From Methyloversatilis sp. RAC08 (GTDB lineage Bacteria > Pseudomonadota > Gammaproteobacteria > Burkholderiales > Rhodocyclaceae), in the NCBI RefSeq assembly GCF_001713355.1, contig NZ_CP016448.1, positions 1,550,001-1,614,000 of the forward strand: 64,000 nt of DNA, given 5' to 3'. The position numbers were made by a program, and so were the translations under genes. This document shows, piece by piece, positions 38,967 through 49,255 of this stretch (within the stretch, counting starts at the first letter, position 1; each line of letters starts with the position of its first letter). The notes under the pieces are model-generated. The model was not told where the DNA came from and did no database searches. It worked only from the letters and a program-made list of their open reading frames with translations.

Positions 38967-39019
38967 TGTCGATTTTTTACCGGACCGCGAAATGCTTTTT
39001 CTGGGAAAATGTCGATTTT
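38967..39019. promoter_or_regulatory. pair of 10-bp direct repeats upstream of gpmA
   Basis: TGTCGATTTT occurs at 38967-38976 and again at 39010-39019, 43 bp apart (about four helical turns), in the AT-richest part of the 266-bp gap between the rhodanese and gpmA genes. This could be a regulator pair or promoter elements. No consensus was recognised. Confidence 0.35.
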
Positions 39020-39122
39020 AGCCCAAGCGCGCGCGGCTCACCTACCGACCACGAATCAGTAGCGCAACGTTCCGCCGCAGGATGCCGCGCCCGACCCGAT
39101 CCCACCCTACAGATCCCACCTC

Positions 39123-39941
39123 ATGTACAAGCTCGTTCTGTTGCGCCATGGCGAATCCGTCTGGAACAAGGAAAACCGTTTCACCGGCTGGACCGACGTC
39201 GGTCTGACCGAAAAGGGCGAAATCGAGGCGCGCGAAGCCGGCCGCCTGCTCGCCCGCGAGTCCTACCGCTTCGATGTGGCCTTCACGTCGGTGCTCAAGC
39301 GTGCCAACAAGACGCTGTATGTTGCGCTCGAACAGATGAATCTGATGTGGATTCCGATCCGCCCGACCTGGCGCCTGAACGAGCGTCACTACGGCGCCCT
39401 GCAGGGTCTGGACAAGGCGCAGACGGCGCAGCGCTTCGGCGAGGAACAGGTGCTGGCATGGCGCCGCTCCTACGACACGCCGCCGCCAGCGCTGGAAGAG
39501 GACGACCCGCGCCTCGACCGCAAGAACCCGCGCTACGCCGAAGTTCCGAACGAATGCTTTCCGCGCACCGAATGCCTGAAGGACACCGTGGCCCGCGTGC
39601 TGCCATTCTGGAGCGCGGAAATCGTGCCGCAGATCAAGTCCGGCAAGAACGTGCTCATCGTTGCTCACGGCAACAGCCTGCGTGCGCTGATCAAGTATCT
39701 CGACAACGTGTCCGAGCAGGACATCCTCGGCCTGAACATCCCGACCGCACAGCCGCTGGTCTATGAGCTGGACGATGACCTGAAGCCGATCCGCCACTAC
39801 TACCTGGGCGACCAGGAGGCGATCAGGGCCGCCATCGACGCCGTTGCCAACCAGAGCCGCGCCGTTCCGCAGCGCCAGCGACCACCGATTCCGGATACGG
39901 AGGAGACGCAGACCGAGCAACGCCCGCCGTGGATGGAGTGA
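39123..39941 (+). CDS. gpmA: 2,3-bisphosphoglycerate-dependent phosphoglycerate mutase
   Basis: GpmA interconverts 3- and 2-phosphoglycerate in glycolysis and gluconeogenesis. The phosphohistidine is in LRHGES (H9), and the second catalytic histidine is in [36 protein letters not shown] and [18 protein letters not shown] also match. At 272 residues it is about 22 longer than usual: after the normal end an extra Pro/Gln/Glu-rich tail ([13 protein letters not shown]) was added. The stop overlaps the envC start (GTGA). Confidence 0.96.
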   Translation: MYKLVLLRHGESVWNKENRFTGWTDVGLTEKGEIEAREAGRLLARESYRFDVAFTSVLKRANKTLYVALEQMNLMWIPIRPTWRLNERHYGALQGLDKAQTAQRFGEEQVLAWRRSYDTPPPALEEDDPRLDRKNPRYAEVPNECFPRTECLKDTVARVLPFWSAEIVPQIKSGKNVLIVAHGNSLRALIKYLDNVSEQDILGLNIPTAQPLVYELDDDLKPIRHYYLGDQEAIRAAIDAVANQSRAVPQRQRPPIPDTEETQTEQRPPWME

Positions 39942-41164
39942 AGCTCCGGTTCCTCCTTGCCCTGCTGTGCGCGCTGCCACTGACCGCGCAGGCTGAACGC
40001 GCGGTCCAGTCCAGTCCGGAGCAGCTCAAGGCACTGCAGCAGCGCATGGAAGCGCTGCGGGACGAGCTGAACCAGTCCGAAAGCGCTCACCGCGAGGCGC
40101 GCGATGAACTGCGCGGTTCCGAAAAGGCCATCTCGGACGCCACCCGCGCGCTGCGCGACATCAGCCGGCAGCGCAAGGAGGTCGAGACGGCACTTGCCCG
40201 CACGCGCACCGACATCGCCACCGGCGAAGCAACGCTGCAGCGCCAGCAGACACAGCTCGCCCAACTGCTGCGCGGCCACCAGCGCGCCGGCGAAGCCGAT
40301 GCGCTGCGCCATCTGCTGTCGGGCACCGACCCGAACCAGAGCGCGCGCGACCTGCACTACCTGCGCAGCCTGTCGCGCAGCCAGCTCGCGCTGATGGACA
40401 CCCATCGCGCCGCGCTGGCGAAGCAGCGCGATCTGCTGGCGCAGCAGGACAGCCAGCTCGAACAGGTTCGCACGCTGGAGGCGGAACGCGAACGCGAACG
40501 CGAACGACTGGCCGCCGAAAACACTGTGCGCCGCAAGGTGCTCGACCGGCTGGCCACCCAGTTGCGCACCGAACGGCGCGAACTGGCCACGCTGAAGCGC
40601 GACGAGGCGAGACTCAGCCGGCTGATCGAAGCCCTGTCAAAGAAAAGTGCGCGCACCGTGCCGCGTCCGGCGCCCGGTGCAGCCCCACCCGCAGACGACC
40701 CGGAACCCGCCCGCAACAAGGCAGACACCGGTCCGGTCGTGCAGTCGCTGCCGGTCGATCACGGCGGCCAGCCCTTCGTGAAGTTGCGCGGCAAACTGCC
40801 GTGGCCGGCCAGCGGCGAACTTGCGCGCCGCTTTGGTGCCCAAAGCGCCGATGGCGGCACACCGCTGCGCGGCATTTTCATCCGTGCCGGTGCCGGCGAC
40901 GTGAAAGCCGTGGCAGCGGGCACCGTGGTGTTCGCCGACTGGCTGCGCGGCTTCGGCAACCTGATCATCGTCGACCACGGTGACCATTACCTGAGCATCT
41001 ACGGCAACAATGAAGCCCTGCTCAAAGGGGTGGGCGCACGCGTCGGCAGCGGCGAGAACATCGCCTCGATCGGCAGCAGCGGTGGGGCTCTGGAATCGGG
41101 TTTATACTTTGAATTGCGGCATCAGGGACAGGCGCTGGATCCCTTGAAATGGGTTTCCCGCTAG
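39938..41164 (+). CDS. envC: murein hydrolase activator EnvC-like
   Basis: EnvC activates the amidases AmiA/AmiB at the division septum. The start chosen is GTG at 39938, overlapping the gpmA stop and giving a clean signal peptide [24 protein letters not shown] three codons upstream is the alternative. A long coiled coil spans about 25-250 ([14 protein letters not shown]), then a C-terminal LytM/M23 domain (about 295-408, [37 protein letters not shown]). The metal-binding His/Asp of active M23 peptidases are missing, as in EnvC. It precedes ctpA. Confidence 0.92.
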   Translation: MKLRFLLALLCALPLTAQAERAVQSSPEQLKALQQRMEALRDELNQSESAHREARDELRGSEKAISDATRALRDISRQRKEVETALARTRTDIATGEATLQRQQTQLAQLLRGHQRAGEADALRHLLSGTDPNQSARDLHYLRSLSRSQLALMDTHRAALAKQRDLLAQQDSQLEQVRTLEAERERERERLAAENTVRRKVLDRLATQLRTERRELATLKRDEARLSRLIEALSKKSARTVPRPAPGAAPPADDPEPARNKADTGPVVQSLPVDHGGQPFVKLRGKLPWPASGELARRFGAQSADGGTPLRGIFIRAGAGDVKAVAAGTVVFADWLRGFGNLIIVDHGDHYLSIYGNNEALLKGVGARVGSGENIASIGSSGGALESGLYFELRHQGQALDPLKWVSR

Positions 41165-41197
41165 ATTTCCGGCCGATACACACGCGGAGTGCTTTCG

Positions 41198-42586
41198 ATG
41201 CAAAAGAAGCTGCAGCAAACCGGCCTGATCATGATCGGGCTTTGTGCAGGCGTGCTGCTCAGTCTCAATTTCTCCGCCAATGCAAACAAGACGCCGGGCA
41301 GCAGTCTGCCGGTGGAAGAGCTCCGCCAGTTCGCCGACGTCCTCAATGCGGTCAAGGCCAGCTACGTCGAGCCGGTCGATGACAAGAAGCTGATCACCCA
41401 GGCCATCAGCGGCATGCTGTCCGGGCTCGACCCGCATTCCGCCTACCTCGACCAGGATGCGTTCAAGGATCTGCAGGCCGGGACCCAGGGCGAATTCGGC
41501 GGTCTCGGCATCGAAGTGGGCATGGAAGACGGTTTCGTCAAGGTGGTGTCACCGATCGAGGACACACCCGCGTTTCGCGCCGGCATCAAGTCCGGCGACC
41601 TGATCATCAAGCTCGATGACACCTCGACCAAGGGGCTGAACCTCAGCGATGCGGTCAAGCGCATGCGCGGCAAGCCGAACACCAGCATCCGCCTGACCAT
41701 CGCGCGCAAGGGCGAAACCAAGCCGATCGAAGTGACGCTGATGCGCGAAGTGATCAAGGTGCAGAGCGTGAAGTCCAAGCTGGTCGAGCCGGGGTACGGC
41801 TACCTGCGGCTGACCCAGTTCCAGGAACAGAGCGCGGAAGATCTGGCCAAGCACATCGGCAAGCTTTACAAGGATGGTGAGCTGAAAGGTCTGGTGCTCG
41901 ACCTGCGCAACGATCCGGGCGGCCTGCTGCACGGTGCGGTCGGCGTGTCTGCGGCTTTCCTGCAGCCGAAGGCGCTGGTGGTATCGACCGACGGTCGTAC
42001 CGATGACGCAAAGCGCCGCTTCATCGCATCGCCGGAAGACTACCTGCGCGGCAGTCGCGACGACTTCCTGCAGACCCTGCCGGCGGGTGCCAAGTCGGTG
42101 CCGCTGGTGGTGCTGGTGAATTCGGGTTCCGCTTCGGCTTCGGAGATCGTTGCCGGCGCGCTGCAGGACCACAAGCGCGCCGTCATCATGGGCACCCAGA
42201 CCTTCGGCAAAGGTTCGGTGCAGACCATCATGCCGCTGACCAACAACACGGCGATCAAGCTGACCACGGCGCGCTACTACACGCCGAACGGCCGCTCGAT
42301 CCAGGCCAAGGGCATCGTGCCGGACATCGTCGTCGAGGAAAGCGCCAACGGCAGCAGCGGAATGCGCCTGCGAGAGGCCGATCTCGACCGCCACCTGAAC
42401 AACGACAAGGACGTGGAAATCCCTGCAATGCCGGCCGATCCGGGCGCCAAGGGCAAACCGGCTCCGGCGAAGGAGGACGAGGACGACAAGCAGGCTGCGC
42501 CGTTCGAATTCGCGACCAAGACCGATTACCAGTTCACACAGGCGCTGAATCTGCTGAAGGGCCTGCAGATCATGCAGAAGAACTGA
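41198..42586 (+). CDS. ctpA: carboxyl-terminal processing protease (S41 family)
   Basis: A periplasmic serine protease that trims C-termini, often of peptidoglycan hydrolases. The start at 41198 has GGAG eight bases upstream; the GTG at 41189 is less likely. A signal peptide or anchor (TGLIMIGLCAGVLLSLNF) is followed by a PDZ domain (about 90-170, GGLGIEVGMEDGFVKVVSP) and the peptidase core. The core has a catalytic Ser in NSGSASASE (about 311) and a Lys in TFGKGSVQT. Length is 463 residues, ending in a charged linker and a hydrophobic tail. Pairing with envC suggests envelope remodelling. Confidence 0.95.
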   Translation: MQKKLQQTGLIMIGLCAGVLLSLNFSANANKTPGSSLPVEELRQFADVLNAVKASYVEPVDDKKLITQAISGMLSGLDPHSAYLDQDAFKDLQAGTQGEFGGLGIEVGMEDGFVKVVSPIEDTPAFRAGIKSGDLIIKLDDTSTKGLNLSDAVKRMRGKPNTSIRLTIARKGETKPIEVTLMREVIKVQSVKSKLVEPGYGYLRLTQFQEQSAEDLAKHIGKLYKDGELKGLVLDLRNDPGGLLHGAVGVSAAFLQPKALVVSTDGRTDDAKRRFIASPEDYLRGSRDDFLQTLPAGAKSVPLVVLVNSGSASASEIVAGALQDHKRAVIMGTQTFGKGSVQTIMPLTNNTAIKLTTARYYTPNGRSIQAKGIVPDIVVEESANGSSGMRLREADLDRHLNNDKDVEIPAMPADPGAKGKPAPAKEDEDDKQAAPFEFATKTDYQFTQALNLLKGLQIMQKN

Positions 42587-42668
42587 GCTGCGACCGCGCC
42601 TGCGCGGTCCGGCCAGCATGTCCGGCGTCCGCCTGCGGGCCGTCGGACCTACCGGATTGAGGAGCTGA

Positions 42669-43133
42669 ATGATGGCCGCGCATGCAAGCCAGCGTCGTTT
42701 CGGTCGCGAGCACCGCGCCCCGCGCAAGCCGGGTTACGGCCCACAGGCCGGCCTGATGAAGCACCGGGAACTGCGCTTCAGCCTGCGCAGCTACGAGCGT
42801 ATCGATGAAGCCAGCCGGTTCCTGACCGCGCAGGGCAACATCACCGTCACCGGTCGCCGCGGTCGCGCATTGGCCATCGAATACAGTCTGGCCGAGCACA
42901 GTTTCCGCAGCATCGAACGGATGCTGGATCAGCACGGCTTCCACACCGACACCGGACTGGTGATGCGCATCGTGCGCGCACTGCTGTATTTCTGCGAAGA
43001 CACCCAGCTGCGCAATCTGCGGCAACCGGAACGGCTGATCAAGAAATCGAACGAAATCTATGTCAAGGCCTGGCAGCACCATCCGCACGGCGACCATGAC
43101 GACACGCCGACCGAACTGCGCGACTACCGCTGA
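42669..43133 (+). CDS. hypothetical protein with His/Asp-rich tail
   Basis: I do not recognise this 154-residue protein. It has a basic N-terminus (RRFGREHRAPRKPG) and a compact middle (about 34-90, LRFSLRSYERIDEASRFL) that looks like an alpha/beta fold of heavy-metal-domain size but lacks the CxxC motif. A helical part follows, then a tail HHPHGDHDD that could bind metal. A GGAG ribosome binding site precedes the ATG-ATG start. It lies between ctpA and the moeB-like gene, all in the same direction. Confidence 0.7.
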   Translation: MMAAHASQRRFGREHRAPRKPGYGPQAGLMKHRELRFSLRSYERIDEASRFLTAQGNITVTGRRGRALAIEYSLAEHSFRSIERMLDQHGFHTDTGLVMRIVRALLYFCEDTQLRNLRQPERLIKKSNEIYVKAWQHHPHGDHDDTPTELRDYR

Positions 43134-43159
43134 CACCGCACGGCGGCAACCTATCTTCA

Positions 43160-43912
43160 ATGAACGACGAACAACTGCTGCGCTATAGCCGGCACATCCT
43201 GCTGGACCCGATAGGCATAGAAGGTCAGGACAGACTGCTCGCCTCGCGGGCCCTGATCGTCGGCGCCGGTGGCCTGGGCTGCCCGGCCGCGCTCTACATG
43301 GCGGCTGCTGGTGTCGGCACGCTGGTGATCGCCGACGATGACGAGGTCGACCTGACCAATCTGCAGCGGCAGGTGCTGCACCGGCAGCATTCGGTCGGGC
43401 GGGCCAAGGTCGAGTCGGCGCGAGAAACACTGCACGACATCAACCCGGGCATCGAGGTGATCGCACTCAAGACCCGGCTGGCTGGCGACGCTTTACGCGA
43501 ACAGGTCGAGGCGGCCGACGTCGTGCTCGACTGCAGCGACAATTTCGCCACCCGCCATGCCATCAACCGCGCCTGCGTGGCCGCGCGCACGCCGCTGGTG
43601 TCGGGCGCAGCGATCCGCTTCGACGGTCAGGTGTCGGTGTTCGACAGCCGCGATGCCGAAGCACCCTGCTACCACTGCCTGTTTCCGGAAGGCGGCGACG
43701 CCGACGAGGTGCGCTGCGCGGTGATGGGCGTGTTCGCACCACTGACCGGCATCATTGGCACGATGCAGGCTGCCGAAGCGCTGAAGTTGTTGGCGCAAAC
43801 CGGCCGGTCGCTGGCTGGCCGCCTGCTGCTGCTCGACGCCCTGGGCATGGAGTGGCGCAGCATCACGCTGCCGCGCGACCCCGCGTGCGAAGTCTGCGGC
43901 CCCCGGACCTGA
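43160..43912 (+). CDS. moeB: MoeB/ThiF family adenylyltransferase
   Basis: This E1-like enzyme adenylates the C-terminus of a ubiquitin-like sulfur carrier (MoaD for molybdopterin or ThiS for thiamine). The nucleotide motif is VGAGGLGCPAA (34-44), followed by DDDEVDLTNLQRQ. The zinc is held by CYHC and the terminal CEVC (243-246). Length of 250 residues fits MoeB or ThiF, and the sequence alone does not separate them well. The molybdoenzyme MsrP and Mog elsewhere in the window favour MoeB. Confidence 0.88.
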   Translation: MNDEQLLRYSRHILLDPIGIEGQDRLLASRALIVGAGGLGCPAALYMAAAGVGTLVIADDDEVDLTNLQRQVLHRQHSVGRAKVESARETLHDINPGIEVIALKTRLAGDALREQVEAADVVLDCSDNFATRHAINRACVAARTPLVSGAAIRFDGQVSVFDSRDAEAPCYHCLFPEGGDADEVRCAVMGVFAPLTGIIGTMQAAEALKLLAQTGRSLAGRLLLLDALGMEWRSITLPRDPACEVCGPRT

Positions 43913-43936
43913 CCCTCCTTCCCCCTTGCACCGGCT

Positions 43937-45259
43937 TCAATGCAGCTTGACGTGCGGCTCCGTGCTGCGCTTGATGATGCGCGCCAGCGCGTCGATCGAA
44001 CTTTTGATCCAGCCGTGCAGCGCAATCTGGTGCATCTGGTACAGCGAGCGGTACATCGCGCGTGCCACCAGACCTTCGATGAACATGCTGCCGCCGATGA
44101 TGCCGCCCATCAGGTTGCCGGTTGCACCGGTCTTGCCCAGTGACACCAGAGAACCGAAGTCCTTGTATTTGAACGGGCCGGGATCGCCCTTGCCGAACAG
44201 GCGCATGTCGAAAATCTTCACCAGATAGCTGGCCTGCTGGTGTGCCGCCTGGGCACGCGGCGGAATCGTGCCTTCGCCGTCCAGCCAGACGCAGGCAGCG
44301 CAGTCACCGAAGGCGAACACGTCCGGGTCGCGCGTGCTCGTCAGGTGATCATCCACGACCAGCTGGTTGATGCGGTTCGATTCCAGACCGCCAAAACCGG
44401 CAAGCATGTTCGGCGCCTTGATGCCGGCCGCCCACACCATCAGGTCAGCACGGATGAACTGACCGCTGGCCGTGGCGAGACCATCCTTGCTCACTTCGCT
44501 GACCCGTTCGGACTTCAGCACATCGATGCCCATCTTCCTGAGCAGGCCCTCGACTGAAGCGGAAATTCTCATCGGCAGAGCCGGCAGCACGCGATCGGCC
44601 GCCTCGATCAACGTGATCCGGACATCCTGCCGCGGGTCCATGCTGTGCACCCCGAAAGCCCGCAACACCTTGCTGGTATGCCGCAGCTCGGCCGACAGTT
44701 CGACACCCGTTGCGCCGGCACCGATGATGGCGATCGACACCTGGTGCGGCTCGCCGCGCTCGGCGCGCGCGTCGGCGCGCATGCAGGCGGCCACCAGCTT
44801 CTGCCGGAAGCGTTCGGCGTCGTGGGTCGAGTCGAGTGCCATCGTGAATGCGTCGGCGCCCGGAATGCCGAAGGTATTCACCGTGCTGCCGATGGCGATC
44901 ACCAGATAGTCGTAATGCAGCTCGCGCTCCGGCAGCATGGGGTCACCGTCGAAGTCCGGTACCGCCTCGATGTGGATGGTCTTGTTCTCACGATCGAGCG
45001 CCGTCATGCGGCCAAGCTGGAACTCGAAGCTGTGCCAGCGCGCCTGGGCAACGTATTCGAGCCGGTGCATGTGCATATCCATGCGTCCGGCCGCGACTTC
45101 GTGCAGGTGCGGCTTCCAGATGTGGATCGGCGACGCATCGACCAGCACCACGTCGGCCAGACCCTTTTCGCCGTAGCGGTCTCCGAGGCTGGTCGCGAGC
45201 TCAAGTCCGCCTGCGCCGCCGCCCACCACCACGATGACGGGTTTTTTCTGATGGTTCAT
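43937..45259 (-). CDS. ndh: type II NADH:quinone oxidoreductase
   Basis: A single-subunit, non-proton-pumping NADH dehydrogenase at the inner membrane. The start at 45259 gives MNHQKKPVIVVVGGGAGGLE, with the FAD motif at 13-20. The second dinucleotide motif IIGAGATGVELSAEL binds NADH. FAFGDCAAC and AQAAHQQASYLV, then a membrane-binding C-terminus (MGGIIGGSMFIEGLVARAMYRSLYQMHQIALHGW), complete the family pattern. Length is 440 residues. It is convergent with the moeB-like gene. Confidence 0.95.
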   Translation of the reverse strand: MNHQKKPVIVVVGGGAGGLELATSLGDRYGEKGLADVVLVDASPIHIWKPHLHEVAAGRMDMHMHRLEYVAQARWHSFEFQLGRMTALDRENKTIHIEAVPDFDGDPMLPERELHYDYLVIAIGSTVNTFGIPGADAFTMALDSTHDAERFRQKLVAACMRADARAERGEPHQVSIAIIGAGATGVELSAELRHTSKVLRAFGVHSMDPRQDVRITLIEAADRVLPALPMRISASVEGLLRKMGIDVLKSERVSEVSKDGLATASGQFIRADLMVWAAGIKAPNMLAGFGGLESNRINQLVVDDHLTSTRDPDVFAFGDCAACVWLDGEGTIPPRAQAAHQQASYLVKIFDMRLFGKGDPGPFKYKDFGSLVSLGKTGATGNLMGGIIGGSMFIEGLVARAMYRSLYQMHQIALHGWIKSSIDALARIIKRSTEPHVKLH

Positions 45260-45368
45260 AGTGTCCGGAAGCAGAAAGGTTGATGCACGCGGATTGTGCA
45301 TCAGCAACCGTTGCTTGTGCTCGGCGCCCGTCCGGATGCTGCACAAACGGAACAGCGGGTACCGCGGC

Positions 45369-45848
45369 TCAGTGCCGGCGCCACGAAAGCAGCACGGCGA
45401 TCAGCGTCAGGGCCACCAGCCAGGCGAGCGACCACTCCGGAATGTCGAGCCCGAAGATCGGCGGCAGTTTGGCACCGCAGGCGCCGTCGGCGAAGAACAG
45501 CTGGGGCAGCCACTGTGCGGGCGGCAGGCTGTTGACGAAGTCCTCGACCGGATCGAGGCCGCAGCTGACCGAAGGGTTGTACAGCACATAGACGTGGCGA
45601 GCGGCAATCGCCGCACCCGAGCCGGCGACCAGCGCCGTCAGCCACAGCCCGCTGCGCGACAGCGCACCGCCGAACAATGCGCTCAGCAACAGGAACAGGC
45701 CGGCTCCGGCGAAGGCGTAGCGCTGCAGGATGCACAGCGGGCACGGCGCCAGTCGTTCGACATGCTGCAGGTAGAGCGCATAGGCGACGAGGCCGAAACA
45801 GAGGTAGGACAGCAAGAACAGCAGGCGGGTACGGGCGATCGGGGTCAT
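45369..45848 (-). CDS. dsbB: disulfide bond formation protein DsbB
   Basis: DsbB re-oxidises DsbA and passes electrons to quinone. The 159-residue membrane protein has four helices and the two periplasmic cysteine pairs: C36-P-L-C39 after the first helix, and C96/C124 in the second loop. The quinone-contacting arginine is in CILQRYAF. It sits between ndh and hslU, on the minus strand like both. Confidence 0.95.
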   Translation of the reverse strand: MTPIARTRLLFLLSYLCFGLVAYALYLQHVERLAPCPLCILQRYAFAGAGLFLLLSALFGGALSRSGLWLTALVAGSGAAIAARHVYVLYNPSVSCGLDPVEDFVNSLPPAQWLPQLFFADGACGAKLPPIFGLDIPEWSLAWLVALTLIAVLLSWRRH

Positions 45849-45929
45849 CGGACGCTCATGAGGACGGACAGGCGGACGCTGCGGCGAAAACTCGGATAGC
45901 GGGACAGAGCGATGCGCAACGGAGTGCGC

Positions 45930-47252
45930 TCAAAGTACATAGCGGGCAAGGTCTTCGCTCTGCGACAGTTCGCCCAGACGGACGTCGACATAGGCGGCAT
46001 CCACAGTCAGTGCGCTGTCGTGTCGGCCGGCGTCGAAGGACACGTCTTCCAGCAGCTTTTCCATCACCGTGTGCAGGCGGCGCGCGCCGATGTTCTCGGT
46101 GCGCTCGTTCACCGACCAGGCGACTTCGGCGAGCCGGCGGATACCGTCGGCGGTGAAATCCAGCGTGACGCCATCGGTGCCCAGCAGTGCAATGTACTGG
46201 CGCGTCAGGCAGGCGTCGGTGGCGGTCAGGATGCGTTCGAAATCGTCAACCGACAAGGATTCGAGTTCGACCCGGATCGGGAAGCGGCCCTGCATTTCCG
46301 GAATCAGGTCGCTCGGGCGCGACAGGTGGAAAGCGCCGCTGGCGATGAACAGAATGTGATCCGTCTTCACCATGCCGTACTTGGTGCTGATGGTTGTGCC
46401 TTCGACCAGTGGCAGCAGGTCGCGCTGTACGCCCTGGCGCGACACGTCGGCACCGCCATGTTCGGAGCGGGTGGCGATCTTGTCGATCTCATCGAGGAAC
46501 ACGATGCCATGCTGCTCGACCGCAACGCGCGCCTGCTGCTTCACCTCGTCCTCGTTCACCAACAGCGCGGCCTCTTCGTCGGTCAGCACGCGCATCGCTT
46601 CCGCGATGGTCATGCGGCGCCGGCTGCGGCGCGGGTTGCCCATGTTCTGGAACATCGACTGCAGCTGACCGGACAACTCCTCCATGCCGGGCGGCGTCAG
46701 GATTTCCATCGATTGCGCCGACTGCGCGACCTCGATGTCGATCTCCTTGTCGTCCAGTTCGCCCTCGCGCAGCTTCTTGCGGAATTTCTGTCGCGTGCCG
46801 GATTCTTCCGCCGGTGGGGCGTCGGTGCCGAAACCCGTCGGGCGGGCCGGCGGCAGCAGCACGTCAAGAATGCGGTCTTCCGCGGCGTCCTCGGCACGCG
46901 TGCGCGACGCCTTCATCGCGCGCTCGCGCAGGTCCTTGATCGCGATTTCCATCAGATCGCGGATGATGCTGTCGACATCGCGCCCGACATAGCCCACTTC
47001 GGTGAACTTGGTCGCCTCGACCTTGATGAAGGGCGCGTTGGCCAGTCGGGCCAGCCGGCGCGCGATCTCGGTCTTGCCGACACCGGTCGGCCCGATCATC
47101 AGAATGTTCTTCGGCGTGATTTCGGTACGCAGCGGCTCGGCCACCTGGGCGCGGCGCCAGCGGTTGCGCAGCGCTACGGCAACAGCGCGCTTGGCGCGCG
47201 TCTGCCCGACGATGTGCTTGTCCAGTTCGGACACGATTTCGGATGGCGTCAT
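45930..47252 (-). CDS. hslU: HslU ATPase subunit of the HslVU protease
   Basis: HslU is the AAA+ unfoldase that feeds substrates to HslV. Walker A is GPTGVGKT (54-61), Walker B VFLDEIDK, sensor/arginine region [15 protein letters not shown], and the C-terminus ends DLARYVL, the tail that docks into HslV. The I domain (about 110-245) holds a long charged stretch. I chose [17 protein letters not shown] (440 residues) as in other HslU proteins; an ATG at 47285 that overlaps the hslV stop would add 11 residues. It follows hslV. Confidence 0.96.
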   Translation of the reverse strand: MTPSEIVSELDKHIVGQTRAKRAVAVALRNRWRRAQVAEPLRTEITPKNILMIGPTGVGKTEIARRLARLANAPFIKVEATKFTEVGYVGRDVDSIIRDLMEIAIKDLRERAMKASRTRAEDAAEDRILDVLLPPARPTGFGTDAPPAEESGTRQKFRKKLREGELDDKEIDIEVAQSAQSMEILTPPGMEELSGQLQSMFQNMGNPRRSRRRMTIAEAMRVLTDEEAALLVNEDEVKQQARVAVEQHGIVFLDEIDKIATRSEHGGADVSRQGVQRDLLPLVEGTTISTKYGMVKTDHILFIASGAFHLSRPSDLIPEMQGRFPIRVELESLSVDDFERILTATDACLTRQYIALLGTDGVTLDFTADGIRRLAEVAWSVNERTENIGARRLHTVMEKLLEDVSFDAGRHDSALTVDAAYVDVRLGELSQSEDLARYVL

Positions 47253-47278
47253 GGTGTGACTGGAAGCGGCAGTATTCG

Positions 47279-47818
47279 TCACCATTCGATCACTTCGATG
47301 GTGTGGCTCTGATTGGTGTAGATGCACAGGTCACCGGCGATACCGAGCGATTTCGAAATCACGTCGCTGGCGGACAGTTCGGTGTTTTCGATCAGTGCGC
47401 GGGCGGCAGCCTGGGCGTATGCACCGCCCGACCCTATGGCAACGATGCCGCCTTCCGGTTCAAGCACATCGCCGTTTCCGGTGATGATCAGCGACGATTC
47501 GCGATCGGCCACGGCGAGCATGGCTTCGAGCCGGCGCAGCATGCGATCGGTGCGCCAGTCCTTGGCCAGTTCGACCGCGCTGCGCAGCAAATGCCCCTGA
47601 TGCTTCTCCAGCTTGGTTTCGAAACGCTCGAACAGCGTGAAGGCGTCGGCCGTACCGCCGGCGAAACCGGCCAGGATGCGGCCCTGATAAAGACGACGCA
47701 CCTTGCGTGCCGTGGACTTGACGACGATGTTGCCGAGCGTGACCTGGCCGTCGCCGCCGAGCGCAACTTGGCCCGGACGGCGCACCGAAAGGATGGTCGT
47801 GCCGTGAAACTGTTCCAT
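47279..47818 (-). CDS. hslV: HslV peptidase subunit of the HslVU protease
   Basis: The dodecameric threonine protease of the HslVU complex. The first residues MEQFHG form a short propeptide before TTILSVRR; after self-cleavage the N-terminal threonine is the nucleophile. [32 protein letters not shown] and [15 protein letters not shown] are conserved. Length is 179 residues. It is first in the hslVU unit, preceded by a 66-bp gap with a small CGACCC/GGGTCG hairpin and no clear sigma32 promoter. Confidence 0.97.
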   Translation of the reverse strand: MEQFHGTTILSVRRPGQVALGGDGQVTLGNIVVKSTARKVRRLYQGRILAGFAGGTADAFTLFERFETKLEKHQGHLLRSAVELAKDWRTDRMLRRLEAMLAVADRESSLIITGNGDVLEPEGGIVAIGSGGAYAQAAARALIENTELSASDVISKSLGIAGDLCIYTNQSHTIEVIEW

Positions 47819-47884
47819 GCCTGATCCTGATGAAGCAGAGAGGTCGCGTACTTTACCCTTGCCGGCGCGACCCAGTGGGTCGAT

Positions 47885-49105
47885 TCAGAAATGCCGCTGC
47901 TGGATTTCTGCCACGGCAGCCACGCCGATCAGCACGAACAGCGCTGCAATCATCGGGCGCACCTCGACGAATCTCGGTTGGCGACCAGTGGCCTGTACGG
48001 CCGTGATCACGTTGAACAGCAGACCGGCACTGATGAAATCCATGCGCTTCAGATCGCAGCATTCGACCTTAAGCACACCCGGCGGATGATCGCCGGCCGT
48101 CAGTACGGCAAAGGCGTCCTGCCTGGCGCCGGTGATTTCGCCCTGCAATGCCACCGCCGGCTTGCCGACCGGCTTGACCGGTTCAGGCGTCGACGGCAGC
48201 AGCGTGGCCGACACCCAGCGCGCATCCCATGATGGCGGCGACTGTTCGAAGGTCACTGCGTACTGGATGGCAAATTCCTCGAAGGCTGCTTCGTCGCCCA
48301 GCTGCTGCAGCGCTTCCAGATAGAGCAGCCATTGTTCCGGCTGCGCTGCCGTGCCCGGAACGACGCGCGGTGCCAGCAGATCGCGCAGGTGCGCGGCGTT
48401 GATCATCGCCACCCGGTGGCCGCTGCGCCTGATTTTCACCAACGCCTCGGTCAACATTTTCGCGCCGTCCTCGTCCACGTCCTGCACGCGTGCGGTATCC
48501 AGCCTGAGCAGCGGGGTCTTGCAGGCGAGGCGGTCGAACTGGTCGATCATCGCGCGGCTGGCTTCGCACAGCTTCCCCGACAGCGTCAGCGTCGGCGGGC
48601 CGTTCGCCGCGCCTCTGGACGGGCTGGCTGGCCAGGTCGGCGCCGAGCGCTCGAAACGTTCGGCGTAGGCCAGCGCGTGCGCCTCGAAGGCGTCGCAGCG
48701 GCCGAGCGCGTGGCACAGGTCGAACAGCATCGCCCACACCTGCTCGGCGGAACTGCCCAGATCGTCGAAGGTGGCGCGCTCGAGCGCATTCAGCGCGGCT
48801 TCATCCTCACCGTTGGCAAACAGCATCGCCGCTTCTTCGACTACCGGGTGCAGTCCGCTGGAAACGTCCTGCACTTCCAGCTCGCCCTTGCCCATGCGGC
48901 GCGCGCCCTCGAGCGGATCGCGCGAGATGAAGTCGAGTGAAATCAGCCCGCCCGATGGCGAGACGCTGAGCGGCCCGCTGGGTGGGGCGCTCTGGGGCGG
49001 CGCACTCTGAGGCGGACGCGACGCCGTGCCGCCGCGGGCGGGCTGCACGGGTTTGCGCGTCTCGACCTGCGGCGCAGGTGATTTCTTGAAGAATGAAAAG
49101 GCCAC
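47885..49105 (-). CDS. STAS domain protein of unknown function
   Basis: A 406-residue soluble protein. A disordered Pro/Gln/Ser N-terminus (about 15-50) is followed by a helical, TPR-like segment (residues 85-150). A STAS-like domain comes next (about 170-235, LTLSGKLCEASRAMIDQFDRLACKTPLLRLDTARVQDVD shortened). After another helical part there is a second STAS-like domain (about 320-395, KVECCDLKRMDFISAGLLFNVITAV). STAS domains usually act as phospho-switches, but the serine or threonine target is not obvious. It lies upstream of hslV on the same strand. Confidence 0.72.
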   Translation of the reverse strand: MAFSFFKKSPAPQVETRKPVQPARGGTASRPPQSAPPQSAPPSGPLSVSPSGGLISLDFISRDPLEGARRMGKGELEVQDVSSGLHPVVEEAAMLFANGEDEAALNALERATFDDLGSSAEQVWAMLFDLCHALGRCDAFEAHALAYAERFERSAPTWPASPSRGAANGPPTLTLSGKLCEASRAMIDQFDRLACKTPLLRLDTARVQDVDEDGAKMLTEALVKIRRSGHRVAMINAAHLRDLLAPRVVPGTAAQPEQWLLYLEALQQLGDEAAFEEFAIQYAVTFEQSPPSWDARWVSATLLPSTPEPVKPVGKPAVALQGEITGARQDAFAVLTAGDHPPGVLKVECCDLKRMDFISAGLLFNVITAVQATGRQPRFVEVRPMIAALFVLIGVAAVAEIQQRHF

Positions 49106-49255
49106 GGGAGGAAATATATCGGGTCAACCCGAAGGGTTAACGGCACTGCGAGCACAAAATCGATACAGATCTTCACTTTACCCCGCAAACCCTCTGCGCA
49201 GCGCGCCGATCCGGTAAGCAGACGTGACAGGCGTCCGCCCACCGGGTCACTGCGC

